A stretch of DNA of 38,411 nucleotides from Lactobacillales bacterium (GTDB taxonomy: Bacteria; Bacillota_I; Bacilli_A; RF39; UBA660), in assembly GCA_015059545.1 (NCBI GenBank), contig SVAG01000001.1, positions 128,970-167,380 of the forward strand. Direction: 5' to 3'. The first letter of the stretch is position 1. The number at the start of each line of letters is the position of its first letter. The position numbers and the translations under genes were made by a program. A model generated the notes under the pieces. That model made no database searches, had not been told where the DNA came from, and worked only from the letters and a program-made list of their open reading frames with translations. Shown here piece after piece: positions 32,162 through 38,411 of this stretch.

Positions 32162-32179
32162 TTTAATAACTAGTATACT
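32151..32179 (+). promoter_or_regulatory. tRNA operon promoter TTGACA-N17-TATACT
   Basis: TTGACA 32151-32156 (inside the cvfD-like reading frame, overlapping its stop) and TATACT 32174-32179 at 17 bp. tRNA-Val begins at 32194, so the leader is only about 7 nt. Confidence 0.85.
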
Positions 32180-32193
32180 TAATTATGTTGGAT

Positions 32194-32270
32194 GGGCGAT
32201 TAGCTCAGTTGGTTAGAGCACCTGCCTTACAAGCAGGGGGTCATAGGTTCGAGTCCTATATCGCCCACCA
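32194..32270 (+). tRNA. tRNA-Val (anticodon TAC)
   Basis: Acceptor GGGCGAT / ATCGCCC, anticodon loop CTTACAA in CCTGC/GCAGG, GGTTCGAGTCC T-arm, encoded CCA. Confidence 0.97.
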
Positions 32271-32271
32271 T

Positions 32272-32347
32272 GCCGAAATGGCGCAATTGGTAGCGCAACT
32301 GACTTGTAATCAGTAGGTTGCGGGTTCGATTCCTGCTTTCGGCACCA
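32272..32347 (+). tRNA. tRNA-Thr (anticodon TGT)
   Basis: Acceptor GCCGAAA / TTTCGGC, anticodon loop CTTGTAA in ACTGA/TCAGT, encoded CCA; one base after tRNA-Val. Confidence 0.97.
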
Positions 32348-32355
32348 TTTTTTTT

Positions 32356-32439
32356 GGAGGGATAGCGAAGTGGTCAAACGCGGCAGACTGTAAATCTGTT
32401 CCTTCGGGTTCGATGGTTCAAATCCATCTCCCTCCACCA
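32356..32439 (+). tRNA. tRNA-Tyr (anticodon GTA)
   Basis: Acceptor GGAGGGA / TCCCTCC, anticodon loop CTGTAAA, long variable arm CCTTCGGGTTCGATGG, encoded CCA; 84 nt. Confidence 0.97.
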
Positions 32440-32451
32440 CTTTAGTTTTAT

Positions 32452-32527
32452 TGCCTCGTAGCCAAGCGGTAAGGCACCACACTTTGACTGTGGCATTTCG
32501 CTAGTTCGAATCTAGCCGAGGCAGCCA
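32452..32527 (+). tRNA. tRNA-Gln (anticodon TTG)
   Basis: Acceptor TGCCTCG / CGAGGCA (U1-A72 as usual for Gln), discriminator G, anticodon loop CTTTGAC in CCACA/TGTGG, encoded CCA. Confidence 0.97.
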
Positions 32528-32544
32528 TTTTACTTTATCGATAT

Positions 32545-32620
32545 GTCCTGTTAGCTCAGTTGGTAGAGCATCTGACTTTTAATCAGAGGGTCACAGATTC
32601 GAGTTCTGTACAGGACACCA
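32545..32620 (+). tRNA. tRNA-Lys (anticodon TTT)
   Basis: Acceptor GTCCTGT / ACAGGAC, anticodon loop CTTTTAA in TCTGA/TCAGA, encoded CCA; last gene of the second tRNA operon. Confidence 0.97.
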
Positions 32621-32630
32621 TTTAGAAATT

Positions 32631-32655
32631 AAACCCTTACTTATAAGGGTTTTTT
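32631..32655 (+). terminator. Terminator of second tRNA operon
   Basis: AAACCCTTA / TAAGGGTTT with loop CTTA and further Ts, followed by the recurrent GATGCATAAAAATATT stretch. Confidence 0.9.
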
Positions 32656-32702
32656 GATGCATAAAAATATTTTGGTCTTGTTATTGATCTTACAATTTTG
32701 CA

Positions 32703-32729
32703 ATAAAAAAACTGATATTATATCAGTTT
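32703..32729 (-). terminator. Terminator of the anchored surface protein gene
   Basis: Read on the minus strand: AAACTGATAT / ATATCAGTTT with a 1-nt-plus loop, followed by Ts; it overlaps the stop at 32728. Confidence 0.8.
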
Positions 32730-33828
32730 AATTTTTTATTATATATGGATCTTCTTCTGTACCTGAACCTTCAGTAAATAATGCATCACTAGAAATTGTT
32801 ACAACAAATTTAGGTTGAGCTTCAACAGAAGCATTATTTGAATAAACATAACCAGCAATTTTATAAACTTGATATGTATTTGCTGAATTAGGAGTTATTG
32901 TCCATAAATTATTAATGTTTGCTAAATAGTTATAATTTGTACATTGACTATCATATATATATTTACATGTAGGTTCAATGCTCGCTAGCATATATTCATT
33001 AACTTGTAGTAGTCCAAGTGGTTGACTTTCTATTTTTTTAGCACATTCAATTGAACCATTGTTTATAGTAGCGTTTTCATTTCTAGCACCTATACATAAT
33101 GTTTGAGGTACTATTAAAGCTTTTTCTTCATCACTAAATGTTTCGTTACCTGCAAAATAACCATTTAAAACATCTTTAATTCTACTAATTGTGAAATCAT
33201 TTTTTCCAACAGAATCTTGTTTTTGAATATTATATCTATCATCCCATACTGTAGTTTCAATGTTATCTGTTAAAACCATTCTAATTGTATTATCATTATT
33301 AATTCTTATGATTTGGAAATTCATATCAGAGAATTTTACATAGTTATTTAAACTTTCTCCTCTAAATAAATGATAATCATCTACTTTATATAAACCATTT
33401 CCTGTGGTAACAACAGGATTGTCTTCTAATATTTTTTTGTATAATAAATTAGTTTCGTACTTATCACTACATTTTATAACTGGTTGATATAAATATTGTC
33501 CATTGTTATTGCTAACATTAACATTACCTTCACAAGTTAATCCTTTATCAAGTAATTTATCAAGACTTTTTAAATTACCATTTTTAACTAATTCATCGAT
33601 AGAAATCATAATTGTATTTCCACTTGTTTTTGGTAATTTATCAGGATATTCTTCATAATAACTAATTGCGGCTTTTTTAAGTCTAGATTCAAATTGTTTT
33701 GAATTAACTCTACCACCTACAGCTAATTTTAGAATAAATAAGAATATAATCAATATAACAACTGATCCGATACCAATTCCTAAATATAACAAAGTTTTTT
33801 TGTCTAAATTTTTTATTTTTTCTACCAT
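32728..33828 (-). CDS. Membrane-anchored extracellular protein, Cys pairs
   Basis: The 366-residue protein has a membrane anchor at about 14-36 after a short Lys-rich start; the outer part begins with an SISYYEEYP-like helix recalling pseudopilin or DUF5011-type proteins and ends with GSGTEEDPYII, a C-terminal motif common in Firmicute surface proteins. Six or more cysteines occur in outer loops (GLTCEGN, VIKCSDK, TLCIGAR, IECAKK, PTCKYI, SQCTNY), suggesting disulfides. The function is not recognised. Start 33828 follows GGAGG and a reverse TGTTATAAT promoter at 33850-33858. Confidence 0.7.
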   Translation of the reverse strand: MVEKIKNLDKKTLLYLGIGIGSVVILIIFLFILKLAVGGRVNSKQFESRLKKAAISYYEEYPDKLPKTSGNTIMISIDELVKNGNLKSLDKLLDKGLTCEGNVNVSNNNGQYLYQPVIKCSDKYETNLLYKKILEDNPVVTTGNGLYKVDDYHLFRGESLNNYVKFSDMNFQIIRINNDNTIRMVLTDNIETTVWDDRYNIQKQDSVGKNDFTISRIKDVLNGYFAGNETFSDEEKALIVPQTLCIGARNENATINNGSIECAKKIESQPLGLLQVNEYMLASIEPTCKYIYDSQCTNYNYLANINNLWTITPNSANTYQVYKIAGYVYSNNASVEAQPKFVVTISSDALFTEGSGTEEDPYIIKN

Positions 33829-33849
33829 AATATTCCTCCAATTGAAAAT

Positions 33850-33858
33850 ATTATAACA
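33850..33858 (-). promoter_or_regulatory. Extended -10 promoter TGTTATAAT, minus strand
   Basis: Reverse-strand nonamer 22 bp upstream of the start of the surface protein; the rest of the 97-bp divergent gap is AT-rich without a clear -35. Confidence 0.6.
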
Positions 33859-33925
33859 AAAAAAATGTATTTATTCAATATTTTCATATTATTAAAAATA
33901 TTACATAAAATTTATTGGTGATTTA

Positions 33926-34747
33926 ATGTATAAAATACCAATTTTAATAATAAAAGGCTTTATTATAGGACTTGCTAAAATAATACCTGGGGTTAGTGGA
34001 AGTTTAGTAGCATTAAACTTAGGATTATATGAACGTGGTATAGAAGCTATAAGTAATTTTTTTAAAAATGTAAAATCAAATATGATATTTTTATTAAATG
34101 TCGGTATAGGTATAATTTTATCAATAATAATAGGAACTAAAATTATAGATTATGCATTATTAAAATTTTATTTTCCAACTATGTTATTGTTTATTGGATT
34201 ACTTATTGGAACTGTTCCTAATTTATTTAAGAAAGCTAGTATAAAAACAAAAAGTGATTGGTTTTATTTTATAGCTATATTTATTTTAATGATAATATTA
34301 ACTCTTTTAAAAACAGATAATAAATTTATTTATAGTGATAATTTAAAAAATAATTTATATGTAATTTTAATTGGATTTATAGATGCATTAACTATGATAA
34401 TACCTGGTATAAGTGGAACAGCCACATTTATGTTGATGGGATGCTACGACTTCTTTTTATCAATATTTTCTAATTTGACAAATTTAAATAATATAGTAGA
34501 GAATATTAAAATAATATTGTTATTTATGATAGGATTAGGGTTAGGAATTATTATAGTAACTAAATTAATGAGTTATTTATTAAATAACAAAAAAGATATT
34601 ATTTATCCTATTATTACATCTTTTTCAATTTCGTCTATTATTTTTTTAATGTTAGAGGTATTAAATTCAAGTATAAGTTTAGTAGAATTATTAATAGGAT
34701 TAATATTATTTTTAGCGGGAATAAAAATATCAAAGACATTAGATTAA
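33926..34747 (+). CDS. DUF368 polyprenyl-phosphate transporter (PopT-like)
   Basis: The 273-residue protein has about eight membrane helices and the DUF368 signature repeated in both halves: FIIGLAKIIPGVSGSLVALNLGLYERGIEAI near 11-41 and LIGFIDALTMIIPGISGTATFMLMGCYDFFL near 148-178. DUF368 proteins flip undecaprenyl phosphate back to the inner leaflet for peptidoglycan and teichoic acid synthesis. The internal repeat and paired IIPG(V/I)SG motifs are diagnostic. RBS GGTGAT, 4 bp from ATG. Agrees with the glucosaminidase in indicating a walled cell. Confidence 0.9.
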   Translation: MYKIPILIIKGFIIGLAKIIPGVSGSLVALNLGLYERGIEAISNFFKNVKSNMIFLLNVGIGIILSIIIGTKIIDYALLKFYFPTMLLFIGLLIGTVPNLFKKASIKTKSDWFYFIAIFILMIILTLLKTDNKFIYSDNLKNNLYVILIGFIDALTMIIPGISGTATFMLMGCYDFFLSIFSNLTNLNNIVENIKIILLFMIGLGLGIIIVTKLMSYLLNNKKDIIYPIITSFSISSIIFLMLEVLNSSISLVELLIGLILFLAGIKISKTLD

Positions 34748-34788
34748 TAGAAATATAAAATTATCATATAATTAATTGAGGTGATAAA

Positions 34789-35103
34789 GTGAGAGAATTA
34801 CCAAAAGTATTTGCTAATAAAATAGATAAAAAGTTTGAAAATAATAAATCATATTGTATTTCTAAAAATGAAGAAAAAGTAGAAGAAAAAAGTGAAAGAA
34901 CATATAAAATAGAAAAGAATATAAATCAAAAAATAAATGAAATCTTTTCTTCACCAAAATATGTATATAAAGCAGATGTAATTATAACAACAAATGAAGG
35001 AAATATTGAAAAAAGAATTGTGGGAAAAAACGGTAACAATTTAATAACTATAGATAATGAACTAATTAGTATTGATAAAATAAATGATATTAAATATAAA
35101 TAA
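34789..35103 (+). CDS. Small uncharacterised protein
   Basis: A 104-residue Lys/Glu/Asn-rich protein starting at GTG 34789 with GAGGTGAT. Residues 1-55 look disordered; 56-104 include two beta-strands (VYKADVIITTNEGN, IVGKNGNNLITIDN) of unknown fold. No signal peptide. A terminator hairpin shared with the converging coat-like gene follows. Confidence 0.6.
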   Translation: MRELPKVFANKIDKKFENNKSYCISKNEEKVEEKSERTYKIEKNINQKINEIFSSPKYVYKADVIITTNEGNIEKRIVGKNGNNLITIDNELISIDKINDIKYK

Positions 35104-35105
35104 AA

Positions 35106-35129
35106 AACTCCAAATTGGAGTTCTTTTTA
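35106..35129. terminator. Terminator between converging genes
   Basis: AACTCC / GGAGTT stem (AAATT loop) then CTTTTTAT; A tract upstream would serve the minus-strand gene too. Confidence 0.75.
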
Positions 35130-35552
35130 TATACATTCTACGCAAGTATCATTTAAACATCTAAGTACACATACACATTCTAAATTCATTGTGAAGAAAG
35201 AATTTGTAGCAACATAAGGTATAGTAGCAACTTCAGTTGTATCTGGGTTAGGTGCTAATACTCTAAATGTAGCACAGCATCCATCTATTTTTTCTACTCT
35301 AAATACATTTGAAGTAACTGTTTCATTTGGATCTTTGCTTATAGGTAAACTTAAAGCAACTCCATTACTACCACATGTATATAACATGATTGGTCTAGTG
35401 TTGCAACTTAAACAAGTTGAAGAATTACCTAAGAAACCTTTATCACAAGAATCTAAGCATGTATCTCCACAACAATTAGCATTATGTTGAAGAATGTTTA
35501 TTACAGTTAATATTTCAGCAATGCATTTGCAATCATTATTTTCATTACACAT
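35127..35552 (-). CDS. CotY/CotZ-like spore coat or exosporium protein
   Basis: The 141-residue Cys-rich protein (about 16 Cys) matches the CotY/CotZ/ExsY layout: CKCIAEILTVINILQHNA at the N-terminus, TCGSNG, FRVEKIDGCCATFRVL (the family's FRVEK..DCCATL..L block) and NSFFTMNLECVCVLRCL at the C-terminus. These proteins self-assemble through Cys into coat or exosporium layers. ATG 35552 is chosen because AAGGGG lies 7 bp upstream; an earlier start at 35579 is poor. It is notable in such a reduced genome and suggests spore formation or re-use of the self-assembling fold. Confidence 0.75.
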   Translation of the reverse strand: MCNENNDCKCIAEILTVINILQHNANCCGDTCLDSCDKGFLGNSSTCLSCNTRPIMLYTCGSNGVALSLPISKDPNETVTSNVFRVEKIDGCCATFRVLAPNPDTTEVATIPYVATNSFFTMNLECVCVLRCLNDTCVECI

Positions 35553-35695
35553 ATAATCCACCCCTTCTTTTATATTCAATATAACATATTCAAAAAAAAC
35601 AAAAGAGTGTGAATAAAATACCTATAAACTAATTAAATATAAAATAAAATACAAAAATATAAATAAATACTGTATAATATATATAGGGTGATAAT

Positions 35696-38411
<2,716 letters not shown>

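Noticed and set aside
32213-32482. A minus-strand 89-codon frame across the second tRNA cluster.
   Set aside because: Covers tRNA-Val to tRNA-Gln; it is an artefact often misannotated as a protein.

Overview
The window is very AT-rich bacterial DNA (by eye below 30% G+C). The genes are close-packed, UGA is used as a stop, Trp is coded by TGG, Shine-Dalgarno sites are of the AGGAGG/GAGGTGAT type, CCA is encoded in all ten tRNAs, and housekeeping genes (secA, ligA, cvfD/yugI-like, DUF368, nadK) are of Firmicute type. This suggests an uncultured low-GC member of the Bacilli near the Erysipelotrichia/RF39/mollicute border, but one that keeps the standard bacterial code. A CotY/CotZ-like coat protein and a YutH-like protein are present, so the lineage may sporulate or descend from sporulators.

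1-10.2 kb: an unusually complete NAD island. It holds nadE (3' end), a PRPP synthetase, nadD, the NR transporter pnuC, bifunctional nadR, a pncC-type NMN amidohydrolase, a divergently transcribed PRTase-like gene, a HAD 5'-nucleotidase-like gene, an NrtR-like regulator with a degenerate Nudix box, and nadK. Between nadD and pnuC sits an odd trio: a divergent SelO-like pseudokinase, a Ser/Tyr-rich repeat plus coiled-coil protein, and a Rossmann methyltransferase-like protein. This trio is the best candidate for an undescribed module.

10.2-16 kb: a short unknown protein, an RNB exoribonuclease that lacks the usual cold-shock and S1 domains, a membrane-anchored glucosaminidase, a single-pass membrane protein, a membrane-anchored thioredoxin and an FAD oxidoreductase. 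Most are separated by clear hairpin terminators.

16-20.6 kb: a five-gene tRNA operon (Leu, Ser, fMet, Asp, Phe), a J-domain protein, a nucleoside 2-deoxyribosyltransferase-like protein on the minus strand, and secA.

20.6-24.3 kb: an accessory-looking segment. A GntR/ABC ATPase/permease cassette lies between the end of secA and a 36-bp second copy of the secA 3' end embedded in a GC-richer scar. A TetR regulator with a methyltransferase follows, behind twin perfect operators.

24.4-29.3 kb: a second run of nucleotide or house-cleaning enzymes: nucleotidyltransferase, Nudix hydrolase, two HAD phosphatases (one apparently starting at AUU), a YjjX/DUF84 phosphatase, a DUF5677-like protein and an inositol-monophosphatase-family phosphatase.

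29.3-38.4 kb: small envelope or cytosolic proteins, the YutH-like protein, a NifU-domain protein, a CvfD-like S1 protein, a second tRNA operon (Val, Thr, Tyr, Gln, Lys), an anchored surface protein, a DUF368 lipid-carrier transporter, the CotZ-like protein, a patatin, and ligA (cut by the window end). LigA consumes NAD and releases NMN, the substrate of the PncC enzyme in the first island.

Promoters throughout reuse an extended -10 element TGTTATAAT. Terminators are short hairpins that often overlap stop codons. All functional calls rest on motif recognition in the translated sequence; no database search was possible.
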